From assembly GCA_934140285.1 (NCBI GenBank), contig CAKPBI010000012.1, forward strand, positions 1 to 54,749: a DNA stretch of 54,749 nt. The letters are read 5' to 3'. The notes below the pieces were generated by a model. It did not search any database. It saw only the letters and a list, made by a program, of their open reading frames with translations, and was not told the origin of the DNA. The translations under genes and the position numbers were made by a program. This document shows positions 23,439 to 32,181 of this stretch, in pieces (the stretch's first letter is position 1; each line of letters begins with the position of its first letter). This DNA is from an uncultured Bacilli bacterium. GTDB lineage: Bacteria > Bacillota_I > Bacilli_A > ML615J-28 > CAG-313.

Positions 23439-24869
23439 TTAAATTTGGGGATTTTCTTCTATTAAATTAGATTCTTCAATAGTTTCTTCTTTGACATTTT
23501 TATTATAGAAGAAAATTGAAGGGAACATTAAGATTACAAACAAAATCATGAAAACTCCAAAGTCAATTAAGCTATTTACTTTCTTTTGTAATATTAATTG
23601 GTATAATCCTGTTCCACAAAAAGTAAAAAAGATTGAACCAAGGATTGCGAAAAGAGGAACGATAAAGCGTTTAAATACATTTAAGTCCTTAAAGTTTTTC
23701 ATGATGTAAATATACATTGTGACATAAACTAGATAAATAATTGCACAAATTATTTCATCCATCGCCCCAAGATGACCAAATATCCAAATATTATGCATTG
23801 CTAAATACCAAATTACAAACATTAAGCATATACATAAATAACCATAAAGACAAGATCTAAAGGAAATATTTCGATTGCCGGAAATCTTAGCAAACTTTTC
23901 TGGTTTAATTCCATGTCCACGGCATGACATTGTAAACATGCCACGACAACATCCCATTGATACTCCATTAACAGTACCAAGGCATGATATCATAATGAAG
24001 AATGAAAATAGAATTACCCCAAATTTTCCCATAATTGTTTGGAATACCGCAATAGGAGCATTAGCATCTTCCGCGATAGTCCCCGCATTACCTAAGAAGG
24101 CACTTAAAGATATGTAATAAATTATATAAAATGCTAAGATAGCAATTGTACCACCAACCAAGGCTTTGGGTAGATTACGTTTTGAATCTTTTAATTCGGC
24201 ATTAATAGCTGTTGCACAAACCCAACCTTCATAAGCAAATGAGGTTTTCTTGATGGCATCACCAAAGTTAATATCATACCCAACTGCAGGATTTTTGAAA
24301 GCATTAATTATTCCATATTCACTACCCACAATTAAGGATGCAAACAAACCAACAATCGCAACAATTATTATTGGTAATAACTTAATAAAAGTTGCGGAAA
24401 CTTGGAATTTTGCAGAAATTGCTGGTGAAAAGTAATTCATTACAATAATGACAGTTACGATTAAGAAAGCAAAGATAAAGTTTTCAATGTCAGTTAGACC
24501 AATATCTAAACCCACCATTTTGAAAAAATATGATCCAGAAAACAAGGCAACTACTGATGCAATAATTGGATAATAGAAGTTAGTCATCAGCCATGCAAGA
24601 AAGTAGCCAGTCTTTTTATTTGTTGCTACCTCAACATAGTCGATAACACCATTATATTTAGTTACTCTAGTTGCAAAAACCGCGAAGCAAAATCCTGATG
24701 TAATCATGATTACGCCACCGATAAACCAAGCTAAAATTGATAATTTAAGATCTCCCCCACATAATTTTAATACGCCTCCTGCTTTTAGAAAGACACCAGA
24801 GCCTATTACGATACCTACAACCATTGCGATACCCGTCCACAAACCATATCGTTTCTTAATATTATTCAT
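23439..24869 (-). CDS. APC-superfamily amino acid permease
   Basis: A 476-residue protein with 12 membrane segments. The first helix carries Gly-Ile-Val-Ile-Gly-Ser-Gly-Val-Phe, the substrate-binding signature of the amino acid/polyamine/organocation family, and Ser-Phe-Ala-Tyr-Glu-Gly-Trp lies at helix 6. The closest type is the LAT-like serine/threonine exchanger group (SteT), but the substrate is not certain. The C-terminal tail is acidic. AGAGGTATTT precedes the ATG at 24869; the frame continues 11 codons upstream, but those overlap the ribosome binding site and the -10. Confidence 0.87.
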   Translation of the reverse strand: MNNIKKRYGLWTGIAMVVGIVIGSGVFLKAGGVLKLCGGDLKLSILAWFIGGVIMITSGFCFAVFATRVTKYNGVIDYVEVATNKKTGYFLAWLMTNFYYPIIASVVALFSGSYFFKMVGLDIGLTDIENFIFAFLIVTVIIVMNYFSPAISAKFQVSATFIKLLPIIIVAIVGLFASLIVGSEYGIINAFKNPAVGYDINFGDAIKKTSFAYEGWVCATAINAELKDSKRNLPKALVGGTIAILAFYIIYYISLSAFLGNAGTIAEDANAPIAVFQTIMGKFGVILFSFFIMISCLGTVNGVSMGCCRGMFTMSCRGHGIKPEKFAKISGNRNISFRSCLYGYLCICLMFVIWYLAMHNIWIFGHLGAMDEIICAIIYLVYVTMYIYIMKNFKDLNVFKRFIVPLFAILGSIFFTFCGTGLYQLILQKKVNSLIDFGVFMILFVILMFPSIFFYNKNVKEETIEESNLIEENPQI

Positions 24870-24892
24870 AAATACCTCTTTCTTTTTGAAAT

Positions 24893-24921
24893 ATTTTATC
24901 ACAATATGTAATTTTTAGCAA
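24893..24921 (-). promoter_or_regulatory. Promoter of the APC permease gene
   Basis: The minus strand reads TTGCTA, a 17-nt spacer and TAAAAT with TGA before it. Confidence 0.65.
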
Positions 24922-24953
24922 CTATCAAACTACTATATTTACATAAAAAAAAG

Positions 24954-24975
24954 GAACAGTTCAAAAGAACTGCTC
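24954..24975 (-). terminator. Terminator of the HdeD-like gene
   Basis: A 9-bp stem (GAGCAGTTC / GAACTGTTC on the minus strand, one wobble) with a TTTT loop is followed by CTTTTTTTT. Confidence 0.88.
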
Positions 24976-24978
24976 TTC

Positions 24979-25557
24979 TTACATATCAATAATATTAGTT
25001 TCGTCAATAATTCTCTTTTTAGCTTCACGTACTTTATGACTGAATACACAAATTTCAACGATATCACATACACCATCAATAATTAATGAACATCCAGCAA
25101 AAATCATGATTGTATCAAAATCACCAAACATTACAATTGTACCTAAACAAATTGTTACAAGTGATAATAATAATAAGATAAACCAACCACTAATACGTGC
25201 TCTTGCACAGTAAACACTATCAACAACTGATGTAGCACCATCAACGATAATGTAAATACCAAATACAATTGTAAGAATTCCACGTACAATTTCAGGATAT
25301 ACTAAACAGAAAATACCTGATAAGAATAATGAAATACCAAGAATTAGTAAATGTCCAGCAAATAAACCACCATAAGCAATAAAGCATATTATTGTTACAA
25401 TACCACCGACAATTAATAATACACCAGCAACTGTACATAATACTTGATATGAGCTTTCTGGTAATACAACAAATAAAATACCAACAACTATTGCAAGAAT
25501 TCCCGCAATAATACTTTCTACTTTAAATTTTTGAAAAAACTTTTTTAATTGATTCAT
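24979..25557 (-). CDS. HdeD / DUF308 family membrane protein
   Basis: A 192-residue protein with six membrane helices in three hairpins and repeated Gly-Ile-x-x-Ile-Val-x-Gly elements, the pattern of HdeD/DUF308 proteins. E. coli HdeD takes part in acid resistance at high cell density; in Firmicutes the function is unknown. The ATG at 25557 follows AAAGGAGAACATT; the longer frame to 25626 overlaps the promoter and is rejected. It is a single-gene transcript. Confidence 0.82.
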   Translation of the reverse strand: MNQLKKFFQKFKVESIIAGILAIVVGILFVVLPESSYQVLCTVAGVLLIVGGIVTIICFIAYGGLFAGHLLILGISLFLSGIFCLVYPEIVRGILTIVFGIYIIVDGATSVVDSVYCARARISGWFILLLLSLVTICLGTIVMFGDFDTIMIFAGCSLIIDGVCDIVEICVFSHKVREAKKRIIDETNIIDM

Positions 25558-25591
25558 AATGTTCTCCTTTTCTAATTTTAAATACACTAGT

Positions 25592-25619
25592 AGTATACCC
25601 CAATCTTGAAAAAAAACAA
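25592..25619 (-). promoter_or_regulatory. Promoter of the HdeD-like gene
   Basis: The minus strand reads TTGTTT, a 16-nt spacer and TATACT. Confidence 0.5.
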
Positions 25620-25676
25620 ATAACAATTAAATATAGAATGTACAAATATTGACATTTTATGGTAAAATGACTAAAT

Positions 25677-26315
25677 TTATTTGATATTTTTTAGTCCTTC
25701 GATATCACCAGTTTGAATATATTTTATTCTTTTTAAGATTTCCTCATTTGGAAGATCCCACCATTTTTGTTTTAATAGTTCTTCAATCACTTCATCAGAG
25801 AATCTTTTACGAATAATTTTAGCAGGAACCCCACCAACTATTGTATAGGGAGGGACATCTTTAGTTACCACAGCACGAGTCGCAATGATGGCACCATCGC
25901 CAATGGTAACACCTGCCATAATAATAGCATCATAGCCAATCCAAACATCATTGCCTATTTTGATGTCTCCTTTATTATCCCATGATTTATCCGCCCATAT
26001 TCCATGACTCCATTCTTCATAGAAGATTGGAAATGGATATGTCGATAAAGATTTTAAGGTGTGATTAGCTCCATTAAATAAGAATTTTGCACCACAAGCA
26101 ATGGAACAAAACTTCCCAATTATTAGTTTATCATGATTGATTGGATAATGATATAAAACATTATTCTTTTCAAAATCTCTTGGATCATTAACAAAATCAT
26201 GATAAAATGTAAAATCACCAATTATAATACTTGGATCTTTCACAACATTTTTTAAATAAACAATTTGTTTATCCTCACTTCGAGGATATATTTTTTTACT
26301 ATCCGGAATAGTCAT
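25677..26315 (-). CDS. Vat/CatB-type O-acetyltransferase (hexapeptide repeat)
   Basis: A 212-residue left-handed beta-helix acyltransferase. The xenobiotic acetyltransferase signature Gly-Ala-Asn-His85-x6-Thr-Tyr-Pro-Phe is present, with the catalytic histidine, followed by Trp-x-x-Lys-Gly-Asp-Ile-Lys-Ile-Gly-Asn-Asp-Val-Trp-Ile-Gly and the isoleucine-patch hexapeptides. It would transfer acetyl from acetyl-CoA to a hydroxyl group. Known members acetylate streptogramin A or chloramphenicol, but many chromosomal relatives have no resistance role, so resistance should not be assumed. It stands 93 nt after the SDR gene on the same strand. Confidence 0.85.
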   Translation of the reverse strand: MTIPDSKKIYPRSEDKQIVYLKNVVKDPSIIIGDFTFYHDFVNDPRDFEKNNVLYHYPINHDKLIIGKFCSIACGAKFLFNGANHTLKSLSTYPFPIFYEEWSHGIWADKSWDNKGDIKIGNDVWIGYDAIIMAGVTIGDGAIIATRAVVTKDVPPYTIVGGVPAKIIRKRFSDEVIEELLKQKWWDLPNEEILKRIKYIQTGDIEGLKNIK

Positions 26316-26408
26316 AATTATAATCTCCTTTTATTTTATATTTAGTTTATATTATTGTACTATTCCGGCTATTACAATGCATAACTTCATCTTCATTCCT
26401 TCTTTTTA

Positions 26409-27209
26409 CTATTTTAATATTTTTCTTATAATCCAAAATTGGAATTTCTTAGGCATTTTACTAAGTAGTCTTAAATATTTGTTAGCATTAATTTTATAAG
26501 CAAACTTTAGTTTTTTAGTTTCTATCATCTTTATTACTTTAGTCGCAATCTTTTCGGGCGGTATACACTTAGTTTCTACCTTATTAACAATGTTACGGAA
26601 ATTTTTAGCATTACAATTGTACAATTTAGTTTTCTCACAAAATTTATCTAAACTACTTGTTGATTCTCCTAGCATAGCAGTTTGTACTGCTCCTGCTCTA
26701 AGGACTGCTACTTCTATGCCTAGTAGCTGAAGTTCCATTCTTAATGAATAACAATATTTGTCAAGAGTTGACTTTGTTATAGCATAGATTCCTGTAAATG
26801 GTAAAGGGTTAAGGGGAGCTAGTTCACTAGTAATGGTAATGATTCTACTTCCTTTATTTAAAAGTGGTAAAAAAGTTTTATTAATTAAATATACACCAAA
26901 GAAATTTACTTTAAAGATTTTATCTAGATTAGGATATTCTATTTCCACAAGGGAATCCATCACATACATTCCTGCGAAATGAATAATGCTATAGATTTCT
27001 TGAGTAATACTAAATGTCATCTCAAAAGCTTGTTGTACACTTTCTTCACTTGTTACATCACATATTATTTGGTTAACATTTGGGAGATTTAAGTCATCAC
27101 TCTTATTAATATCTAAAGCAATTACTCCATATCCTTTATTTAAAAGTTCCTTAATGGTACTTTTTCCCATCCCTCCACATGAACCAGTTACTACTATATA
27201 TTTCATCAT
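26409..27209 (-). CDS. Short-chain dehydrogenase/reductase
   Basis: A 266-residue classical SDR: cofactor motif Thr-Gly-Ser-Cys-Gly-Gly-Met-Gly (residues 8-15), an Asp after strand 2 that suggests NAD(H), Asn-Phe-Phe-Gly, catalytic Ser128, Tyr142 and Lys146 (Tyr-Ala-Ile-Thr-Lys). The C terminus is basic with a hydrophobic patch and may touch the membrane. The substrate is unknown. It begins 25 nt after the MATE gene and is probably the third gene of a flavin-reductase/MATE/SDR operon, so it may modify what the exporter handles. Two adjacent ATG codons follow GAGGTATT. Confidence 0.85.
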   Translation of the reverse strand: MMKYIVVTGSCGGMGKSTIKELLNKGYGVIALDINKSDDLNLPNVNQIICDVTSEESVQQAFEMTFSITQEIYSIIHFAGMYVMDSLVEIEYPNLDKIFKVNFFGVYLINKTFLPLLNKGSRIITITSELAPLNPLPFTGIYAITKSTLDKYCYSLRMELQLLGIEVAVLRAGAVQTAMLGESTSSLDKFCEKTKLYNCNAKNFRNIVNKVETKCIPPEKIATKVIKMIETKKLKFAYKINANKYLRLLSKMPKKFQFWIIRKILK

Positions 27210-27234
27210 AATACCTCGAATTTTGTTTTGTCTG

Positions 27235-28533
27235 TTACAAATTATAAGAATTTTTGTTATATTTTTTAAAGATTAGTTCTTCTACTATGGATACTATTAA
27301 ATGGAAAACCATTCCGAATCCAAACATAAGGATTATTACATTCATCGTAAAGGTAATTACACTAGTTTTATATAAAATATAGAATATCCCATAATAGATA
27401 AAATTAACTATTAAAGAATTAATCATATTGTACTTAGTCTTACCAAGACCAATGAAGATACTATCAATAATTATTGAAAAACCATAAGCTATATAGAATG
27501 GTGCAAGTTTTACTGTAATCACAAATATTTCTTTCGCATTCTCTAATTTTTCCATGTTTTTATAAAATGAAAGCCACAAAGGAATTGTACATGCTTCTAA
27601 AAGAATAATTAAAGTTGTTAACAAATAATAATTTGATTTTTCTAAATTAGCATATCCAACTTTAGAGTCTCGTTTAATTATCTCTGCCATTGCTTGGATA
27701 GGAATCAAGAGATAGCCCCAGATAAAGTTGTTTGCGACCCAGTAGTTTCCTTGTTCTGCTACCATATTCACCATTTTACATATCATAACAGCATAAATTA
27801 GATTATCAATGAATTGTTGCATACCAGAAAATACTCCAATTTTTAACCAAGTCTTAAATAGCGTTAAATCATCTTTTTTAAAGAGGCATAAGCTTATGGC
27901 TTTTTCTTTTACTAGAATTAAGCTACTAACAATTCCTAAAATGGTATTAACAATAATGTTAGATATTGCGACTCCATATACCCCAAGATGAGGAATAAGG
28001 ATAAAATCAAAAATAATGGAAAGAAATGTTTTTACACCTAAAAGAATATAAAAATTCTTAGCTTTACCGATAATCACAAATACAACATTAATAAAAGTAA
28101 TAATTACTCCGACAATAAAAGCTATTGTTTCTAAAATCAAATAGTTATATGTTACAGATAAGTCGATATCATTTTCATTCATTCCCCAAATTAAACTTTT
28201 ACCACAAGCAATTACAATGAGTGAAAATATTGAATAACTTATAAAGGTTATTAAGCCAGTTTTAAAGACATTTTGGGAAAAATTATTTTCATCATATTCT
28301 TTAATTTTATTAAGAATTGAGTATAACGGAATAATTAAGAAAGCAATGAGCGTTTCATTAATTAAGTCATACCATTCCATTTGACCTAAAATATTAAATA
28401 CATTGTTATCGTTGCTAGTTGATATAATAAAAGTTTTAATTGTTTGATATATTGCGGGGAGTAAACTTAAGGCACATAATGAAATAAATAATGGCCAATT
28501 AAATTTTCTCAATTTTCTCAATTCTTGAATCAT
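27235..28533 (-). CDS. MATE-family efflux transporter
   Basis: A 432-residue membrane protein with about 12 helices. The halves show the MATE layout, with Pro-Leu-Tyr-Ser-Ile-Leu in the first, Asn-x-x-Leu-Gly-Ile in the middle and Tyr-x-Ile-Tyr-Gly-x-Ser-Ile-Ile-Ile-Asp-Ser-Ile-Phe-Ile-Gly-Leu-Gly-Lys-Thr in the second. It is slightly shorter and more divergent than typical NorM/DinF proteins, so a related MOP-superfamily member is possible. It lies 10 nt from the flavin-reductase-like gene and 25 nt from the SDR gene, which points to a shared transcript. Confidence 0.8.
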   Translation of the reverse strand: MIQELRKLRKFNWPLFISLCALSLLPAIYQTIKTFIISTSNDNNVFNILGQMEWYDLINETLIAFLIIPLYSILNKIKEYDENNFSQNVFKTGLITFISYSIFSLIVIACGKSLIWGMNENDIDLSVTYNYLILETIAFIVGVIITFINVVFVIIGKAKNFYILLGVKTFLSIIFDFILIPHLGVYGVAISNIIVNTILGIVSSLILVKEKAISLCLFKKDDLTLFKTWLKIGVFSGMQQFIDNLIYAVMICKMVNMVAEQGNYWVANNFIWGYLLIPIQAMAEIIKRDSKVGYANLEKSNYYLLTTLIILLEACTIPLWLSFYKNMEKLENAKEIFVITVKLAPFYIAYGFSIIIDSIFIGLGKTKYNMINSLIVNFIYYGIFYILYKTSVITFTMNVIILMFGFGMVFHLIVSIVEELIFKKYNKNSYNL

Positions 28534-28543
28534 AATTATCTAT

Positions 28544-29470
28544 TCACTTCTTTTGTTTCTCTTTAGATCTTTTGTCATTAATGATCTTCATTTCTTTTGA
28601 AGTTATCAAAGTACAGTTGTTTTCTTTCGCCCAGTTTACACAACCTTTTAAAACAAGTTTTAAGAATGGACGAGGAACCTTTACTAACATTTCTAAAGCA
28701 TCATCAGAGAATTTAACCACATCATCAGCTCTGTTGGCAGCGTATTTTACCGAAGTAATGTCAACTACACGAGTTGGAACGACCTCAGGACTTGGTGTAC
28801 GATAATTTGAACACCAGAAATACATGGAATCGCGGTAACCCCAGTTAGTTGGAAGAGGACAGAAATTACGTTTGTTGACGCCATTAATTAAAGCATCATA
28901 GTATTTATCTTTAATTAAGATTTTGTCAATTTTTAAAATGAAGTGAGCGCCATATTTTGATGTGATACCATTAAAGTTATTATATGGTTCTTCATATTCT
29001 TCTTGTACTTTGACATTTTCACAGTTTTCTAGTTCTCTTACCCATGTACATTCAAATACTTGAAGAGCCTCAGATATTACCTTTGGATACTTTTCTTCAG
29101 GGTTTTCCTCTGCACGAAGGCCATCTTCAACATGGAATTTAAAGTCTTTCATTTTTTCTTCAGGTGTATCACCAGGATAACCTAGTCTTACATGTTCTTT
29201 AAAGACTTTTTTAGAATATTGTAAGAAGTTAATTGTACATTTACCATGTCTGATTAATCCTCTTGCCGTATTCGAGTTGTTACGACATTCAAGGATCATC
29301 GCATAGTATCCTTTACCTGCTATATAATAAGGAAAGCAAAGGGAATATGCACCAAAGCTGGTAGTTTCTCCTTTCTCATCTAAAGTACCAACTAAACAAA
29401 GGGGCATTGGAAAGAAAGATGATGTCTGATAAAAGTTATCTACTATTCTTATATTTTTAAATGAACTCAT
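28544..29470 (-). CDS. Flavin-reductase-like FMN protein with a C-terminal PCP_red-like domain
   Basis: A 308-residue protein in two parts. Residues 1-240 look like the flavin reductase split barrel: Pro-Met-Pro-Leu-Cys-Leu-Val-Gly-Thr, then Thr-Thr-Ser-Phe-Gly-Ala-Tyr-Ser-Leu-Cys-Phe-Pro near the FMN site, and Asn-Asn-Ser-Asn-Thr-Ala-Arg-Gly. Residues 252-308 (Phe-Ser-Asp-Asp-Ala-Leu-Glu-Met-Leu-x-x-Val-Pro-x-Pro, then a Lys-Gly-Cys-x-x-Trp-Ala helix and Thr-Leu-Ile-Thr) fit the small PCP_red domain first seen at the end of protochlorophyllide reductase subunit B. It probably reduces a flavin or uses FMNH2 on an unknown substrate. It heads the MATE-SDR operon behind a good promoter. Confidence 0.7.
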   Translation of the reverse strand: MSSFKNIRIVDNFYQTSSFFPMPLCLVGTLDEKGETTSFGAYSLCFPYYIAGKGYYAMILECRNNSNTARGLIRHGKCTINFLQYSKKVFKEHVRLGYPGDTPEEKMKDFKFHVEDGLRAEENPEEKYPKVISEALQVFECTWVRELENCENVKVQEEYEEPYNNFNGITSKYGAHFILKIDKILIKDKYYDALINGVNKRNFCPLPTNWGYRDSMYFWCSNYRTPSPEVVPTRVVDITSVKYAANRADDVVKFSDDALEMLVKVPRPFLKLVLKGCVNWAKENNCTLITSKEMKIINDKRSKEKQKK

Positions 29471-29494
29471 TTTTTGTTCCTCCTATATATTATT

Positions 29495-29523
29495 AATATA
29501 CCACAATTTTAAAAATATATCAA
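29495..29523 (-). promoter_or_regulatory. Promoter of the flavin-reductase/MATE/SDR operon
   Basis: The minus strand reads TTGATA, a 17-nt spacer and TATATT with TGG before it (extended -10). Confidence 0.75.
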
Positions 29524-29556
29524 ATATTGTATCTAAATTACCATTTTAAAAATAAA

Positions 29557-29582
29557 AAGGCTTTGTTTAAAACAAAACCTTA
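29557..29582 (-). terminator. Terminator of the SGNH lipoprotein gene
   Basis: On the minus strand AAGGTTTTGTTT and AAACAAAGCCTT pair (one G-U) and are followed by TTT. Confidence 0.8.
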
Positions 29583-29590
29583 TTAAACGT

Positions 29591-31933
29591 TTATTCAACT
29601 AATGTAAACTCACAGTTACCACTTGTAATGTCCCCCGTAAGTTTTAGAACATCATTCACATTTACATCATCAAAGAATTTATGTGATGGATATGATGAAC
29701 TAATCATAATAAAATAATCACAAGTATCAAATGTTTCTGTAACATTTATATCCTTCTTACCAGTTACACGGTAGTTATCACCATCTTTTGTAATTCTAAT
29801 GATGTAATAATACGTAAATTTACCTGTTTTATCCATTTCATCATATGAATATAATAAAACATTATTAGGATAGATTGATTCATTCCAAACACCTTCATTG
29901 TATGCACCAATTTTTACATAACCTTTTGGTTCTGGTACAGGGTGTTCAACATCAACAGTTCCGGTAAATTCAATTGAGTTATAATCACAAAGTGATTTTT
30001 CAAATATTTGTGATAAAAGAGTAGTTCCTTTATATTTATAATGAAGATAGTCATTTAAATATAGTTTATAGTTATCTTCCATTACATATTCATCTAGTGG
30101 AATTACTCCAAGATTATGCTTTTCCGCAAATGCTCTGATTGCTTCATTGTAACTTAATCTTCCTGCTTCTGTATATTTCATTCCTGTATATTCAGAATAT
30201 CCAAGAGTACATACATAGATTTGAGGAGTACATAAGTTGTAGATTTTTGTAAGAATAGTTTCATATGCGGCGATGAATTCGGCTGCACTAAAGCCTGAAC
30301 ATACATCATTAGTTCCAAGATATAGGATAACTATATCAGGATTTCCATTTTCAACTAATGTGTTAATTCTCGCATCACTACATCCAGCGTTTTGGCCACT
30401 ACCTACTGCAGTTGATCCACTCCATGAGTTATTAATACCTAGAACCATCTTAGTTTTATTGATTAGTTGGCCCCACCAAGTTTTTTCCACACTCTTAACA
30501 TCTGCACAGTATGTTGGGTAGTAGTATCTACCTTCTTGTGAGTAATAACTATTCATTGATGAACCTGGAGCGTAGAAAGTTGAAATACTATCACCTAGAA
30601 TTGAGATTTTCTTGCCTTCAAGTTCTGTGTATTTGAATTTCTTAATTGTTAATGTATAAACTGCCGTGTATGTTACATCCTCAGTTACTTCAACAATATC
30701 TTTATCCCAACCACTAAATACATAACTACGTTTTTCATCATCTGGTCTTGTTGGATCACTAGGTACAGTTGGTATTGTACCATAATCGACAGTTTCTTCG
30801 GCCAAAACAGTTCCATTGTAATCTACAAATTTGTAGGTGTATTGTCGCTTTACTTCTGTGTATTCAGCTGTGTATGTTACATCTTCAGTTACTGCTACTA
30901 CTTCTTTATCCCAACCTTTAAAAGTATAAGAATATTCAGGAGTAGATGTTCTTGTTGGATCACTAGGAACAGTTGGTATTGTACCATATTCAACAGTTTC
31001 TTCTTTTAACACTGTATTATCGTAGTTTACAAATTTGTAAGTATATTGTCTTTTTACTTCTGTAAATTGTGGAGTATAAGTTGCCTCACCAGTTACGGCT
31101 ACTACTTCCTTATCCCAACCACTAAATTCATAAGCATATTCAGCTGTAGATTGTTTAGTTGGAGTAGGAATAGTTGGCATTGTACCATACTCTTCTTGTA
31201 AAGCACTTAGTACAGTTCCATCGTAATTTAAGAATGTAATTGTGTACTTTCTTTTTGTTTCTTTGTATTGAGCAGTAAATGTAATGTCACAAGTTAGAGT
31301 TCCTATTTCTTTATCCCAACCGATGAATTCATAAGTAAATTCAGGAGTAGCAGGTCTTATTGGATCAGTTCCTGGAACAAAAATTTCTGAACTATATTCT
31401 CCAGTACCAGTTTTTATCACTGTTCCATCATAGTTTAAAAACTTGTACGTGTATTGACGGTTTGCATCTTTATATTGAGCTGTAAACGTAATGTCACAAG
31501 TTAGAGTTCCTACTTCTTTGTCCCAACCAATAAATTCATAACTAATTAGTTCTGTAGATGGTTTGGAAGGTTCTGTTTCAGGTTCAAGGATTTTTGAACC
31601 ATAATCAACAGTTTCTTCTTTAAGTAGACTTCCATCATAATTTAAAAACTTGTAAGTATATTGTCTTTTTACTTCTTTGTATTGAGCAGTAAATGTAATG
31701 TCACAAGTTAGAGTTCCTACTTCTTTGTCCCAACCAATAAATTCATAATTGAATTCAATTGTACTTTCTTTAGTTGGATCTGAAGGCGCCTTAATTTCGC
31801 TTCCTTTTTTTCCTTGTCCTTCTAATAAAACAGTTCCATCTTCGTTAACAAATTTATATGTATATTGTCTTGAACAGCCAACTAACATAAATACAAGTGT
31901 TAACATTAAAATAAATGCAAAAGATTTCTTCAT
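29591..31933 (-). CDS. Surface lipoprotein: six InlB-type repeats plus an SGNH hydrolase domain
   Basis: A 780-residue secreted lipoprotein. The signal peptide ends in the lipobox Leu-Val-Gly-Cys20. Six tandem repeats of 67-69 residues follow at about 22-89, 90-158, 159-227, 228-294, 295-362 and 363-431; each opens Arg-Gln-Tyr-Thr-Tyr-Lys-Phe and contains Gly-Trp-Asp-Lys, the Listeria-Bacteroides (InlB B-repeat) pattern. An SGNH esterase domain begins at about 443 with Gly-Asp448-Ser449-Ile-Ser, then Gly-Thr-Asn-Asp and Asp-Tyr-Leu-His, so the catalytic Ser, Asn, Asp and His are present. The last 130 residues form an extra beta-rich domain. Likely acts on ester groups of surface or dietary glycans outside the cell. 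It stands alone. Confidence 0.88.
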   Translation of the reverse strand: MKKSFAFILMLTLVFMLVGCSRQYTYKFVNEDGTVLLEGQGKKGSEIKAPSDPTKESTIEFNYEFIGWDKEVGTLTCDITFTAQYKEVKRQYTYKFLNYDGSLLKEETVDYGSKILEPETEPSKPSTELISYEFIGWDKEVGTLTCDITFTAQYKDANRQYTYKFLNYDGTVIKTGTGEYSSEIFVPGTDPIRPATPEFTYEFIGWDKEIGTLTCDITFTAQYKETKRKYTITFLNYDGTVLSALQEEYGTMPTIPTPTKQSTAEYAYEFSGWDKEVVAVTGEATYTPQFTEVKRQYTYKFVNYDNTVLKEETVEYGTIPTVPSDPTRTSTPEYSYTFKGWDKEVVAVTEDVTYTAEYTEVKRQYTYKFVDYNGTVLAEETVDYGTIPTVPSDPTRPDDEKRSYVFSGWDKDIVEVTEDVTYTAVYTLTIKKFKYTELEGKKISILGDSISTFYAPGSSMNSYYSQEGRYYYPTYCADVKSVEKTWWGQLINKTKMVLGINNSWSGSTAVGSGQNAGCSDARINTLVENGNPDIVILYLGTNDVCSGFSAAEFIAAYETILTKIYNLCTPQIYVCTLGYSEYTGMKYTEAGRLSYNEAIRAFAEKHNLGVIPLDEYVMEDNYKLYLNDYLHYKYKGTTLLSQIFEKSLCDYNSIEFTGTVDVEHPVPEPKGYVKIGAYNEGVWNESIYPNNVLLYSYDEMDKTGKFTYYYIIRITKDGDNYRVTGKKDINVTETFDTCDYFIMISSSYPSHKFFDDVNVNDVLKLTGDITSGNCEFTLVE
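30641..31870 (-). repeat. Six tandem repeats of about 204 bp inside the SGNH lipoprotein gene
   Basis: The repeats are visible in DNA as well as protein. Copies 1-3 share a block near Gly-Thr-Leu-Thr-Cys-Asp-Ile-Thr-Phe-Thr-Ala-Gln-Tyr-Lys, while copies 4-6 share Val-Thr-Glu-Asp-Val-Thr-Tyr, so the array grew as two subfamilies. Recombination between copies could change its length. Confidence 0.9.
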
Positions 31934-31960
31934 ATAATTGTCCTTTCTATTAAATTTAAT

Positions 31961-31987
31961 AGGTAATAGTTAGATTTTACATTACCT
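31961..31987 (-). promoter_or_regulatory. Inverted repeat upstream of the SGNH lipoprotein gene
   Basis: AGGTAAT and ATTACCT form 7-bp arms with a 13-nt loop, about 30-55 nt before the start codon. It could be an operator or a leader hairpin. The surrounding 31934-32118 stretch is A+T-rich and shows no other feature. Confidence 0.3.
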
Positions 31988-32118
31988 CATCAATAGATTT
32001 TGCTAAGTAAGCCACCATTGATTTTTTGCATTTTTCCCCAATTATTTTCCCTTTGCAATATTTTATCATTTTTATTCATTTAAATCAATCAATACGAACT
32101 TTACATATTATGGAAAAA

Positions 32119-32146
32119 AGGATTTTGATGGTCTTTACAAAATCCT
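32119..32146 (-). terminator. Terminator after the TIR-paralogue remnant
   Basis: On the minus strand AGGATTTTG and CAAAATCCT pair around a 10-nt loop and are followed by TTTTTT. It probably ends the SPFH-TIR transcript, which has no other terminator. Confidence 0.85.
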
Positions 32147-32181
32147 CTCCTTATTATGTATAGTATTAAGTATTAAACTTA

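Noticed and set aside
25653..25669. Hairpin CATTTTA-TGG-TAAAATG as terminator of the acetyltransferase gene
   Set aside because: No T run follows on the minus strand, so it does not qualify as an intrinsic terminator.
30641..31870. Regular repeats that might suggest a CRISPR array
   Set aside because: Units are about 204 bp, adjoin without spacers and are in frame in one protein.
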